64,000 nt of DNA, taken from positions 2,914,001 to 2,978,000 of the forward strand of contig NC_063069.1 of the NCBI RefSeq assembly GCF_022605165.1, given 5' to 3'. Below are positions 22,301-43,485 of the stretch, one piece after another. Positions within the stretch are counted from its first letter, which is position 1; each line of letters opens with the position of its first letter. Below the pieces are notes generated by a model, which was not told the origin of the DNA, ran no database searches, and worked only from the letters and a program-made list of their open reading frames with translations. A program made the translations under genes and the position numbers. Source of the DNA: Purpureocillium takamizusanense. Taxonomy: Eukaryota; Ascomycota; Sordariomycetes; Hypocreales; Ophiocordycipitaceae.

Positions 22301-24428
22301 TGAAACCAATGTCAGGGCCGGCGGCTACATCGTGAACCGCTTCCTAACAGGCATTCGACCGCAGGAGTACTACTTCCATCACATGGCTGGTCGAGAAGGT
22401 CTCATCGATACAGCAGTGAAGACTTCGCGCTCAGGTTACCTGCAAAGATGCATTATCAAAGGCATGGAAGGGCTAACGGTAGCCTATGACACAACTGTGC
22501 GGGATGCCGACGGGTCCATGATCCAATTTCTATACGGTGAGGATGGTCTTGACGTGACGAAACAAATGTACTTGTCCGATTTTAGTTTCATTCTGCAAAA
22601 CGTCACGTCTGAGGCAGCGCAGTTGAGGTATGATCCCAAGCTCGGCGAGCGACTTGGGGCCCACCGAGCTGCGTTCACCAAGTACATGAAGAGCGCCATC
22701 AAGCATGCCAAGGCCAACGATCGAAACGCAAAAGATCCTCTTTCCGCCAACTTCGATCCAGCTACGAACGCTTTCGTCACTTCAGAAACGTTCTACGATG
22801 CCGTGTCAAGTTACCTCAAGAAGAACGCTGACGGATTGGTACGTGAGAAGGGTAACAAGGCTCAACGAGGCCTTCCCCGTGTCGCCCTCAATCGAAAGAA
22901 CGCGGAGATGCTTTTTGCCATGAAGTTCCTACGGTCTCTGGTGGAGCCTGGCGAAGCTGTGGGCATTGTCGCCGGCCAATCTGTGGGCGAACCGTCAACG
23001 CAAATGACCCTGAATACTTTCCACTTAGCAGGGCATTCAGCCAAGAACGTCACCCTGGGTATTCCTCGACTTCGCGAGATTCTGATGACGGCAAGCAAGG
23101 ACATCTCAACGCCTGCCATGTCCCTGTACCCAATCTCGGAGCTTTCATCGAACGATGCAGAGGTGTTTGCCAAATCAATTAGCGCATTGCGACTAGGGCA
23201 AATTCTTGACCGCGCCGCTGTCGAGGAGAGGGTCGGCAAAGGCAAGGTATATGGTTTGGCAAAAGTCTACAAAGTCAGTCTGAAGTTCTTTCCCTCGGCA
23301 GAGTATACCAAAACGTACGCAATCCGCATCTGCGACGTGATGGACACCGTCGAGCGGAAGCTTTTGCGGGCTATTCTATCTCTCACGAAGAAGGAGATTA
23401 AGAAGCGGCAGGCCCAGACGACCAATGCCACTCCCGAAATTGGAGTTAAGGCTGGCGTCGTGGAGATGGCTGCTCTAGAGCCCGAAGGCGAGGGGCACGG
23501 CGAGGATGACGACGACGACATAGGCGATGACGATGCCACCAACTCGAAGCAGCGCGCAAACCGCAGCGAGGCTGTATCATACGGGCCCAACGACGACGAC
23601 GATGACGCCATCCAGCGGGCGAATGAGAGGGAGGCCATGGCTAGCGAGATGGAAGACGAGGGTTTCGGCGGTAGCCCTCCACCATCCACGCGTAACGCCG
23701 ACAATTCGGACGAGGACGAGGAGGACGAGAACATGACATCTTGGTCTGCCAAGGCTCGGACGCAGCGGGTCCTCGACGCTTACGCAGAGGTTACGGACTT
23801 TGACTCCGACGAGAAGGATGGCGGCTGGTGCACCTTGACAATGGAGTTTGACGCCATTATCCCCAAGGTGCTGATGCTCAACATCGTGCAAGACGCGATC
23901 CGCAAGACGGTGGTGCAGCAGATCTCCGGCGTCAACTCTTGCAGCTTCGTTGAAGAGAAAGGCATACGGGCCATACACACGGAGGGCGTCAACCTACGGG
24001 CTATGCAAAGATACAGCGACTTTATCGATCCGAACCGCATCGAGACCAACGATATTGGGGCGGTGCTGGACGTCTACGGCGTGGAAGCTTGTCGAAACAA
24101 CATTGTGCGCGAACTGGGAGGCGTCTTCAAGTCACACGGCATCGCGGTTGATAGTCGGCACCTCAACCTGATCGCAGACTACATGACGAGGAACGGCGAC
24201 TTTACCGCCTTCAGCCGCATGGGCTTGAGGGGCAACGTTAGCCCGTTCACCAAGATGAGTTTCGAGACTACGCTTGCATTCTTGAAGGACGCAGTGTTGG
24301 ATGGCGATTGGGATGACCTAACAACACCGAGCAGTCGATTGGTAATGGGTAGGTTGGGGAGAGTCGGAACTGGTGGCTTTGATGTACTGACCCAGCTGCC
24401 GACGTACCACGTGGACTCGCTGGCATGA
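19331..24428 (+). CDS. rpa190: RNA polymerase I largest subunit Rpa190 (A190)
   Basis: Catalytic largest subunit of nucleolar RNA polymerase I, which transcribes rDNA. Two exons (19331-19512, 19577-24428) give 1,677 residues; yeast Rpa190 is about 1,660. The 64-nt intron splits the codon just before the clamp zinc site, C62-x2-C65 then C72-x2-H75. Further family blocks are the active-site loop YNADFDGDEMNMHF near 618-632, the hybrid-binding HKPSIMGHRVRV, the bridge/trigger region VGEPSTQMTLNTFHLAG near 1195-1212, and the Pol I-type acidic insertion (EDDDDDIGDDD near 1367 and EDEEDEN near 1440) in the jaw. The C-terminus contains SRMGLRGNVSPFTKMSFETT. The ATG before NIAQPVASEVESVEF fits the family start. 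It diverges from prp3. Confidence 0.96.
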
Positions 24429-25163
24429 GAGCCGGCCACGGCCAGCAAATGCTTTTGAGGTGGCGCGCAGACAAGGATGTGTCGAGTGGCCGTTCGATGG
24501 GGCAGTACTTGGTACATGATAGCAAGAGACGTAGGAAACCATGATTGTCAGAGCAAGTGGGATTTGCATTTGACGCTGCGCGCGTATGTATGTTTGCCTT
24601 TTCGTTGTCTTTTCCATTGTCTTCAGGCTCGAAATCCAGTCACCAAAAGAAAGAAGACCCTTATCGTTGCTCGGAGACGCATGTCTTGCAGCACGACACC
24701 TCGATGTGATTGAGCCGAGGCTACGTTGCGCGCCCTTCTCGGCAATGTCAGCTGAGAGGGGAGGGTTCACCACGGCGATGTGGTTTGGTTTGTGTAAAAT
24801 CATTGCCGCTGGGCTCGAGCTACTACAGCCAAGGTGCTAAGGTACCTATAGGTAGAGGCACCTTGCTACTACGTACTAAATTTGGTGGTATGCGCGCCGG
24901 CAGCGGGCAATAAGTTCGAGATTGGAAAGGCCTGTCAGTACTAAGGTACCTGATTAGTAACTAAGTACCAAGGTACGTACTAAGGCAGGACCCCGGGTGC
25001 TGTCCGCTAGCGGGGAAGCGCCTACAAGAACGACGTCTGCCCTCAACTTGGAAGGGCCCTGACGAGCCACACCTGACTGGAAGACTGGCTGGCACAGCCC
25101 CATTCTCAAGCAAGTACCTCTTTGTGTACCACGTCACGTCGTACGACGCTGCCAACAGCAAAT
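24429..25163. other. Intergenic region between rpa190 and the kappa GST gene
   Basis: 735 bp holding the rpa190 3' region and the promoter of the next gene. A compact cluster of GGTACC/TAGGTACC/CTAAGTACC words occupies 24838-24985. No gene was seen. Confidence 0.5.
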
Positions 25164-25976
25164 ATGTCGCGCAACAAGATTACGCTCTACGTCGACACGG
25201 TCAGTCCGTTCGCCTATATTGCGTACTATGTGCTCCGGGTATGTTTCGCAAGGGTATCTCGCTGTCTCGGACACGCGCACCGGCTGACGGCCCGCACAGC
25301 ACCATGCAGTCTTCCAAAGCTGCGACATCACATATGTACCCATCTTCCTGGGCGGCCTAATGAAGGCATGCGGCAACACGGCGCCCATCAACATCACGAG
25401 TACGTGCAGACGAGAGCTGCGCGTGCGGCTTCGAGCGCAACGCACTTGGGGCAACAAGATCCTGCTGACCACTTCACAACAGATAAGAAGTCATGGATCA
25501 ACCACAACCGTCAGCTGTGGGCCGAGACGCTGCAGGTGCCTATCAAGAAGGAGCTGCCTGCTAACTTCCCGCCCATGACGCTTGGCATCATGCGCCAGCT
25601 CGCGGCGCTGGACGAGGCAGACGGTAGGGGCCGGCAGCAGCGCCTGGTGCAAGCGCTGGACGCGATGTTCCACGACTTCTGGGTGGAGCACCGCGAGACG
25701 CACAAGGCCGAGGTGCTCCATTCGCTCCTGGACAGAGTCCTCGGCAGCGAGACAGCGGCCAGCGTCGCCGCAGAGGCCGGCAACAAGGGAAAGGTGGCCC
25801 TGCTGCGCAACACGGATGAGGCCTTCGCCGCCGGCGCCTTCGGCCTGCCATGGATGGTGTGCACCAACGCGGCCGGCAATGTTGAGTCATTCTGGGGCGT
25901 CGACCACCTTGGCCAGGTGGCTAGCTTCCTGGGCCTCGAGCGTCCCAAGGCGGGTGGATGGAAGGCTCTGCTCTGA
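25164..25976 (+). CDS. Kappa-class glutathione S-transferase / DsbA-like oxidoreductase
   Basis: Thioredoxin-fold enzyme of the GST-kappa / 2-hydroxychromene-2-carboxylate isomerase family, which conjugates or isomerises with glutathione, typically in mitochondria or peroxisomes. Exons 25164-25238, 25300-25399 and 25483-25976 give 222 residues, the usual length. The N-terminus MSRNKITLYVDTVSPFAY carries the catalytic serine at 14 (the SPFxY motif of the family). The first splice gives VLRHHAVFQSCDITYVPIFL, the second ITNKKSWINHNRQLW. Near the end are GAFGLPWMVC and SFWGVDHLGQVASFLGL, matching the cis-proline and C-terminal helices. The last three residues (ALL) do not look like a canonical SKL-type PTS1, so location is open. 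Both introns have a CTGAC branch point. Confidence 0.9.
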   Translation: MSRNKITLYVDTVSPFAYIAYYVLRVCFARVSRCLGHAHRLTARTAPCSLPKLRHHICTHLPGRPNEGMRQHGAHQHHEYVQTRAARAASSATHLGQQDPADHFTTDKKSWINHNRQLWAETLQVPIKKELPANFPPMTLGIMRQLAALDEADGRGRQQRLVQALDAMFHDFWVEHRETHKAEVLHSLLDRVLGSETAASVAAEAGNKGKVALLRNTDEAFAAGAFGLPWMVCTNAAGNVESFWGVDHLGQVASFLGLERPKAGGWKALL

Positions 25977-26627
25977 CCAAGGCGACGGGGCCGTGTTGGT
26001 CATCGTGTCCAGGCCTCATTTCGCGGGCCTCCTATGTTGTACTGTGTCATGCTCGCCCTTGCCCAGTGAAGCTGCACGGCGAGTCATCGCGATCTCCATG
26101 TGGAAGGGACTGCTCGTAGCTTGTGGCGAAAGCAAGCTGGCGGGACGTTGTCTGGTCCAGATAGTCTTGAAGCGTTGCCCGCCCGACTTCACCTTGCAAA
26201 TCCAGTACCGTCAACTGTATGCTCAGTCCTCGATACTAGCGCTGGTAATCTACACGCGTCCATGGCCGGCCTGCTCACGGAGACGGCCCACTCGCGTTGT
26301 GTGTGGGTCGATCTTGTTGATACAATAACAACTACACGCGATCACGCGTCTTGCGCGAGGCAGTCTGCCTGCGGTACATGTCCCATCTTCACATCAGGCG
26401 TTCGTCGTTTCACATCGAGGCACGTGCTTTTCATGTAAATCATGGACCGCGTCCGGTCCAGTTGCATTCCGCGGGCCCAGGCCGGCTTGGTTGCCTGGTA
26501 TAATGTACATCCCCAACTGTGGTGCAAAGCAAGTGTCATTGTAACGCCGTGATTAACCCCCGACCCATGAATCCATCGTCAAAAGCAAAGTCGTGAAGCC
26601 CCCTGGCTATATCCTGCATCCCATCGT
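25977..26627. other. Convergent 3' intergenic region of the kappa GST and histone H3 genes
   Basis: 651 bp between two stop codons. Some open frames continue from the GST end but have no family motifs. No gene was seen. Confidence 0.55.
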
Positions 26628-30021
<3,394 letters not shown>

Positions 30022-31019
30022 GCGATTGTCCTTATTGCATGTCCGTTACGAATTTGTTCGCCTCGGGGCGCGTCTCGTTTTCCCCTGTTACCTGGGGCCA
30101 TGTTGGGGTGTTTCATGATGACTACGGATTCGGGTATTGGGTTGTTTGTTTTTCTAAACGGGTGTTTTTGTACCATATGAGGGGAATGGCGGTCTACATC
30201 TCGGGATAATGGAAATCCGCTCAAGCTGAGCTCAACAACATTGACATCGACTGGACGCGTCTATTGTAAGATCACTGGCGCGGTCGCCCGCCCGCATGCG
30301 GGCTTCACGTGACGGGTGCATAATGACTCGCCACGGCGCGCCGGCTGCTGACGGTGGACATGCGAAGGCATGCAGATGAGTCGCTGTGATAGACTTGGGG
30401 CGGGGGGCCCCACGATGAGCCCGGCCACCCTGAGAGCACAGTGGCGCGGGCTACGTACCATGTCGCGTTTCTACGTGTGCCGTTGTGTGTGTGAGAATGG
30501 GAGAGTTGCCGCCTGCAGGATCGCGGGACTCGCTATACCTTTGAAGTGCGACGCCTCGGCGCTTCCGTGTTGTCGGTGCTCGTGGACGCAGACCGTGTCG
30601 GCAGAGCGGCTTGGGCCAGGCTGGTAGACTGACGGGGCGCCCTGGTCCAGATCTGCCTGGGGTGTTTTCGAAACTAGCTAGTACTAACACACAACCTGCG
30701 CCCGAAGCCAAGCAGCAGCTGGTTGCACGGGGTCACTGGCGGGACTGGGCAGCCGCCTTCGGGGGTTCATGCGATCAGGTGTGCTGTGCTAGGAGTGAAC
30801 GAGAGACATGGCCGAGCTGCTTTGACGTTGACAGATTGCGTCTGGACCGGGCGCTCTGACTGCCCGGCACTGGACCGTGTGGCAGCACGAATATCGCATC
30901 GTCGGTGAGCACGATCCGATGGCTGCTCTTGACCCATCGGCGCCTCACTCACTGCCTGGGCTCTGGATCGCGATCTGTCGCAGAGCTGCGCCTCATGATA
31001 AGATTACCCAGTTCCTTCT

Positions 31020-31225
31020 ATCGTACTGAGGTATCAACCTATATAGCAACACCTTGGTACCTAGGTACCTACTAACTAGTACCTGCCTAATAGTAGTAAA
31101 TACAGGTAGGTACTTACTTACCTAGTGAGTTAGTACCGAGGTGCTACAGGTATTACAGGTAGCAGAAAATGCAGTCGTGCCTGTCGCGCTTGTGTTTGTC
31201 TCATACGTACGAAGTACCTTACTAG
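31020..31225. repeat. Cluster of CCTAGGTACC/TAGTACC palindromic words
   Basis: About 200 bp composed largely of ACCTAGGTACC, ACTAGTACC, GGTAGGTAC, TTAGTACCGAGG and TACGTACGAAGTACC words, some directly and some inversely repeated. Confidence 0.6.
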
Positions 31226-31986
31226 GTATGTTGCAGCCCCCCTCCCCCCCATTGCTTCCTTCCATATTGGGAAGCGTGGCGAGCCCCGAGTAGGGACGTA
31301 CTTGGTTGCAAAGTCCTTTCAAGATCTACCTTGAGGTAACAGGTAATCTAGGTTGCCTAAATTTAGGCAAGGACACCTTGTTGCAATGGCACCTGTAGTA
31401 GAACAATAACTGGCGGAACAGACACCCGGGACGAATGGGTCCCCACTGCACACATGGCCAAGAACAAGTTGGACGAGATGCAGCACTTCTCGATGTTGGT
31501 TACTGACACCGTGCCAGCGCTGCCGCCACGTCCTGGTGTATGATTGCCACGCATGAACGCTCCCTCCCCTCTGACGCTTAACGCGCACAATCCGACGGTG
31601 AAGAGGGAGCCCTGCCACGGTCGCGATGGAGGTTGTCGGGACAAGACGGACAGCGCGGGCATGTCCGGTTGCGCCAAGATGCTGGGACCTCGTTCTATTT
31701 TACCTGCAGATCTGAGGCATCGTGGGTTCGCCTTGAAGGAATGCATGTGCCATGCATTGGGGGTTCACAACGGAGAGGACGCGGCGCCGCTCAGCACGAG
31801 GCGCTATCGTCCGTCACCCCCGCTTGCGCACCACGCTGCACCAATCTTGAGCAAGCCGCACCCACAATTGCCGCGGCTCGGCGGTGCAGCGACCTCGGAA
31901 ACGTTAACGTTTCTGCGAGGGACCAGGCAAGGAGTGGCTTCCATCAGTCGTACCTACTTGAGGCCGGTCCCATCTGCAGCCCCTTA

Positions 31987-32004
31987 CCCCCCCCCCCCCC
32001 CCCC
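31987..32004 (+). repeat. Homopolymer tract, 18 C
   Basis: An uninterrupted run of C between TTA and GGG. Such tracts are prone to slippage and assembly length error, which weakens any open frame crossing it. Confidence 0.9.
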
Positions 32005-34990
32005 GGGTACCAGCCCTGTGTGGAGGAGGGGCCCGCGCTTCGGGCGCTGCCGCCGCATGCCGAGATCGAGCCGAGCGCCGGCGGCGGGCACGTCGTCTCC
32101 GTCCAGCCATGGGTGCCGGCCGCCATGGGTGCTGGCCTGGTGAGACCTTGTCGTGCGTCCCCCGTGATGCCGCGACCCGAGGCCAGCTCGCTCGTGTTGA
32201 CCGTCCAGAAAGCGACTAGCCGTATCTACGCTGCACACTCTTTGCGCATATGCGACGCGGCCACGGCTGAGCCGGTACATACGTGCAAGGAGGGCCAGCA
32301 GGACGGAAGCGCAGGGATGCGCCGTGGCTACGCGGCCGCGATGCCCGCCGACGGACAGTCCCAAAAGTGCGCCCGGGCAAACACAATGGTACGGCGCGCA
32401 CCGCAACAGCAGGCCACTTCGCCGACGACCCGGGCACCAGGGACGTTCAACGTGGCGGCGTATACCTACGAAGAGGTAAGTACTGCGCACACCTCGAGCC
32501 CGCGCCCCCTCCCCCAGCGTAGGGCAATTACAATGCAAGGGAACATTACCTACGCAGGCGCGAGCCAGATCCCTGGACCCCCGGACGAGAACCGATCGGG
32601 CTGAGGTGATGGTGGCTGTAACTTGACGGTACGTAGGTACAGTATACCTACATGCATGTTTTGAGTACCTGTAGTACCTTAGTAAGGTGCCTACCTTATA
32701 ATATGTGCCTAAACCCCGGCGAGTGTGGCTTGGCTGGCTTGGCAGCGTTCCAGTGCATTCCAGCGGCTGGGTGGTGCGTTTAGATGACCCTCCACATGTT
32801 ACTAAGGTTGCCAACCAGGCGGGCTTCAGGCCATGCTGTCGGCCACCACGGCCGGCTGTGCTTGTGTCCGAAGCCGGTCGGGACCCCTCCCTCGAAGCTG
32901 TGGCTAGTAGGTACCTCCGGGTGTGCGCGCGCGCGTGTGTGTGCTTGGTGGCCGGAAACCCTGAAGAGCTGGAGGTGGAAAATTTCCAACCTCAGATGCA
33001 GGTCCCGTCGGCGTCACCGAAGTCTCGGCTCCCGCGTAACCCAGTCTCCCACGCGTTTTTGTCCGTTCTAGAAGCGCGACCGACGGATGCGAGATGCAGC
33101 CAAGGGGGGCAGGGGGAAAAAAAAATCCTGCGTCCTTGTTGGTGTTCTCTGCCGCTCTCATCGATCACCGTCGCTGCACCATCCACGCCCCTCCCCCGTT
33201 TGCCCACCCCTTTGCCCTTTCCTGGGAGAGGGGATGGAGGAACGGATGCCCGCCGGCGCCGCTCTTCGGCCAGCCAGCCCCACCAGGGTGAAGCCGGTGC
33301 ACACTCCTGCGCAGTGGGTTACCCTGCAACGCCTGAATCCTCATCATCGTACGAATACCTACCCTACCATGGGCAGTTGGTGCGTGATTCACGCCAGGGG
33401 CGACAGCTTCAGAGGTCGCGTGACCTTCCATTAGCCTGGCCAGGCCTTAATACAAAGACACGCTCGCCAGGAGGCTTTGAGCCTTGACACGGCTCGACTG
33501 AGTCACCAGATCGGGGAATAGGCATCCAGCCGCGATGGGCGGAAGAGATACACTCCGCGCCTGAGCTTTTCCGTTGCGCACACCACGCGCGTGAAGAGTC
33601 TTTAGGCAGTCATGTGACGCGAGAGCGCCCCCCTCGGTCGCTGGCGCTGGTGCGGAACACGACGGAGTGTGGCGGAAGCTCATGGATGACAGATGTTCCC
33701 GTCATCGCGTGGCTCGATAAGGTGGCTGTGCTCGCGTGCACCCCCCCCCCGCCACTAACCATATACGAGTACGGCAAGGTTCAGGTGTTTGGGCAGCGTG
33801 AGGAAACACCCAGACACGTTGCTGTACGAGACTGAAGAACTGAACAAAAAAAGAAGAGCTTCCAAACTGTTCGATGACATCCGACCCGAGTGCGCGGGGA
33901 GCGTGGCCAACCGCCGAATCCGCTTCATGAAGCTGGAAGACGTCATCGCTGTTGCCCAGATTTCAGACCAGGAATGTGTGCCAAACCGGGATCTCGCGGC
34001 AAGAGGGCCCTTCTGGGCTGCACCAAGTACCTTACGTAGTCGGCTTCACAGTACCCAAGGTACCGACGTCTACCAGTACCGGGGATTGCGCCGAATACAG
34101 TGCGAAAGAGATGACGTCGATATGGCACTGATCCACCAACGAGACGGCCCTGTGAAGAAAAAAAAGTGGAACGGTCTGCCAAAGCATCGTGAAATCATCA
34201 TGTCGAACGAATGGAGGGAGCAAGCGGCAGGCTCCCACCGTTCGTGCCGGGCGCCTCGAACTCGCTGCACCGAGCCTAGGCTGCCCACCTGAAGGCGAGG
34301 GCGCTCACGACCCTGCCCGTGCTGCGCTGCGCTGCGCTGGCCCGCTGGATGGCGGCTGGCGGAGCGCTGCAAGCGTGTGAGCCGCAGTGGTTCGTCTCCT
34401 CCAGCCTGCCGCAGGAAGCCTGACTTCCGTGCCCAGTTGGCCAGCGTCCGGTCATGGCATGCATCAGGCACCATGCCACCGCCATGATGATCCATGGCGT
34501 CATGGTCTCGCTGTGTGTTAAAGGGAACCCCGCATAGTCAGTACGTAGTAGGTATTATTAGCGACCCTGGCGACGTCGTACCTTAAGTCACGCCGGCAGA
34601 CAATCACTCGAGAGGGGGAAGAAACACAGTCCCGAAGCCGTGCGAGGGAAAAGGCAAGGTACCCAGTACCCCCGCAGCCTAAAGGTACCTAGAGGTAGTT
34701 GCCTTGGCCGGGACGCAACAACCCTCCCTACCTTAGTAGGCGGCCGCGGTGGAATCAGGGTCTCGGGCTCTGCGGGGCCGATTGTGTAATCGGGTACGTA
34801 GTGGTCGTACTTGAATTCCACCCCCTTCCATGTCGGCACTCTTCACCCCCCCTCCTAGCGATTTGGCGTCCACCCCCCCTTCTTCCCGTCCTGCATGCAA
34901 AGGGAAAAAACCACAGGACGACTCATCGGTCCCCCGGCACCATGGCCGTGCCTCTGACGCCGTGGCCGGCCCTGCCGGCCCTGTCTGCTT

Positions 34991-34996
34991 TATAAA
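34991..34996 (+). promoter_or_regulatory. TATA box of the second C2H2 gene
   Basis: TATAAA in the context GCTTTATAAACG, 86 bp before the main ATG at 35077. A transcription start about 30 bp downstream would leave a short leader containing the 8-codon upstream ORF. Confidence 0.55.
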
Positions 34997-35032
34997 CGCG
35001 TGCCCGTCCTGATTTTTGCCACTGGCCTTAAG

Positions 35033-35056
35033 ATGGATCCGACTCGCAACCTCTAA
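35033..35056 (+). other. Upstream ORF (7 residues) in the C2H2 gene leader
   Basis: ATG with A at -3 followed by six codons and TAA (peptide MDPTRNL). It ends 20 nt before the main ATG and is in another frame. It lies 42 bp after the TATA box, so it is probably transcribed. Its effect on translation is inference. Confidence 0.5.
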
Positions 35057-35076
35057 ACTCCAGGTCCTTGATCATC

Positions 35077-36957
35077 ATGATCTCCCTCTATGGCCAACCT
35101 CAGACCAACAATCACCATTACCTCTTCACAGACGACCAGCACCAGCAGCAGCACCAGCAGCAACAGGACCGTCACTTCACTTCATTCGCCTCGGACGAAC
35201 TACCGCTGCCCTCGTCAAGTTTTGATCTGCCCGAAGGCAGCGACGATATCGTCCTGACCAGTGAACACATGCAGCCCGACAGTTGGGCCTCGCCCGCCCA
35301 GTTCACACCGAGGCTTGGTCGGTACTCTCACCAGCGCGAGTCGTCCCTCTCATCGCTCGCCTCCACGACCGGCCCAGCGTCTCCTTTCGCGGGCTCCACC
35401 TCAAATCCTCAGATCGCCATCAACGATTCCGCCGTCGACAATCTTCCCGACATGCACACACACGACGCAACCGCCGTCGCTCATGGAGGCTCAGTTTATC
35501 AGCTTCCTAAGTCCATGAACCATTACACCAACTTTCACAGCTTTGACGGGGCCCTGTCCGAGATGGCGTACCCGTTAGCGGTCGCTCCGTCGAGAAAAGC
35601 CCGGATCGATAGAGGCCTCCTGCCGGCACCGGAATTCCCCGCTGGACACAACGCTTCGCACCCAACGTCGGTAGCCAGCTCTATTGCAGGAGATTCACCT
35701 GCGACGCCGGGCATCGGTGAGACTGCGGACCAAGCAGACAGGAGGAGAAACGGTACGTCACCGGGTCATCTTGGGCCAGGTCGCGATGTTGGAGACTTTG
35801 TGCTCATCGATTTCGCAGGTTTTGTCAATGTTCCGAAATTGGACAGAACAATGACCGACGTTTATGGCGATGAGTTGTACAATCCGAACTTCACCATCAC
35901 ATCGACATCGCCCCCACGGGTGCCTGTTACCTCGCCCACCAACGATCTCTTCACCCAGCGCATCAGTGCAGCAAACAGTCACCATCTTAGTGCGGCGCAT
36001 TCTCCTTCCTCTTCCATATCACGCGCCCGGTCACCATTTCGTACTGGGTCTCCATTTGCGGCGCCTCCTATGCACGACACCTCTTCAGACTACTCCCTCA
36101 GCAATACCCGAGGCTTGGGGAAGCAAACCAGAGCGACGCAGGACCCTCAGATGGTTGCTCAGCATGATCGTATCTTGGAGCCTGAGACGCCGAAGACCAT
36201 CTCGCCCAAGGATGCCGTTCTCGAATTCACCGATGCGGACAACGAGACAAACTTTCCCTTGTTCCCTCAAGATCCGGCCAGCTACGGCATGGATGCGTTG
36301 GCCAAAGGCATTCTGGAGCCAGGGGTAGACGAATCGTACCTGCAGACCAACGACGGGAGCTCAGCTGCCGCCATGGCGCTCATGCCATCTCAAGCTTCCC
36401 TTGGTATTCAGGTGCCGCAGCAGTATCCGTTCATCTCACGCTCTGGGTTAAGGCACGACACCCCCCCCCGACTCAGCTCGTCGGGCTCAAGCTCTGTTGG
36501 ATCCAGGCTCAACACGCCTTCAAATTTGACACGCCCGGCCGCCACAGGTGCCGAAGGTGGCACGTACACCTGCACGTATCATGGTTGTACGCTCAGATTC
36601 GAGACACCATCACTGCTACAGAAACACAAGCGGGAGGGTCACAGGCACACGCAGGGCATTGGTAGCAGCCGGGACCTGGGAATGACGTCGACCTTGCTCA
36701 ACACCCAGGCCGGCCCGCATCGCTGCGATCGGATTAATCCAAGCACTGGAAAGCCGTGCGGCACAATCTTCTCGAGGCCATACGACTTGACAAGGCACGA
36801 GGACACCATCCACAACGCCCGCAAACTCAAGGTCCGATGCGACCTGTGCACTGATGAGAAGACGTTCAGCCGAGCGGATGCTCTGACGCGACATTACAGG
36901 GTGTGCCACCCCGATGTGGAACTTCCTGGAAAGCACCGTCGCCGTGGAGGTGGTTAG
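35077..36957 (+). CDS. C2H2 zinc-finger transcription factor, possibly Rpn4-like
   Basis: Predicted nuclear regulator. Exons 35077-35752 and 35819-36957 give 604 residues. The 66-nt intron has GTACGT and CGCAG ends but is in frame and stop-free, so retention would give 626 residues. The ATG at 35077 is used because no ATG precedes it in frame. Residues about 10-32 are His/Gln-rich, and a long Ser/Pro-rich acidic middle follows. The fingers are C-terminal (about 472-595): CTYHGC...HKREGH; then a long-linker finger CDRINPSTGKPC...RHEDTIH; then CDLCTDEKTFSRADALTRH, ending HPDVELPGKHRRRGGG. The spacing of the last two fingers and the terminal placement recall Rpn4-type proteasome regulators; this is a memory-based suggestion and not firm. 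A TATA box and upstream ORF precede it. Confidence 0.82.
   Translation: MISLYGQPQTNNHHYLFTDDQHQQQHQQQQDRHFTSFASDELPLPSSSFDLPEGSDDIVLTSEHMQPDSWASPAQFTPRLGRYSHQRESSLSSLASTTGPASPFAGSTSNPQIAINDSAVDNLPDMHTHDATAVAHGGSVYQLPKSMNHYTNFHSFDGALSEMAYPLAVAPSRKARIDRGLLPAPEFPAGHNASHPTSVASSIAGDSPATPGIGETADQADRRRNGTSPGHLGPGRDVGDFVLIDFAGFVNVPKLDRTMTDVYGDELYNPNFTITSTSPPRVPVTSPTNDLFTQRISAANSHHLSAAHSPSSSISRARSPFRTGSPFAAPPMHDTSSDYSLSNTRGLGKQTRATQDPQMVAQHDRILEPETPKTISPKDAVLEFTDADNETNFPLFPQDPASYGMDALAKGILEPGVDESYLQTNDGSSAAAMALMPSQASLGIQVPQQYPFISRSGLRHDTPPRLSSSGSSSVGSRLNTPSNLTRPAATGAEGGTYTCTYHGCTLRFETPSLLQKHKREGHRHTQGIGSSRDLGMTSTLLNTQAGPHRCDRINPSTGKPCGTIFSRPYDLTRHEDTIHNARKLKVRCDLCTDEKTFSRADALTRHYRVCHPDVELPGKHRRRGGG

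Positions 36958-43485
<6,528 letters not shown>

Larger units (their letters stand above)
30022..35076. other. 5-kb gene-poor region upstream of the second C2H2 factor
   Basis: It contains several open frames of 160-320 codons (for example 31633-32604 + and 32705-33487 +), but these are compositionally random, overlapped by equally long frames on other frames, and cross an 18-nt C tract. No protein family was recognised. Palindromic-word clusters lie at 31040-31220, 32630-32700, 34030-34070 and 34545-34740. The last 100 bp hold the TATA box and leader of the downstream gene. Confidence 0.5.

Noticed and set aside
31544..32604. Long plus-strand open frames (about 200 and 323 codons)
   Set aside because: They overlap each other and a similar-length antisense frame, cross an 18-C tract, and show no domain or codon pattern. 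GC-rich DNA gives such frames by chance.
32705..33487. 260-codon plus-strand open frame
   Set aside because: No recognisable family, overlapping frames on both strands, low-complexity stretches (GT/GC repeats, A-run); not supported.
33789..34292. Open frame with a lysine/arginine-rich, protein-like first half
   Set aside because: It lacks an ATG at its start, and its second half is random and contains palindromic-word sequence. It could be a small exon but nothing supports it.
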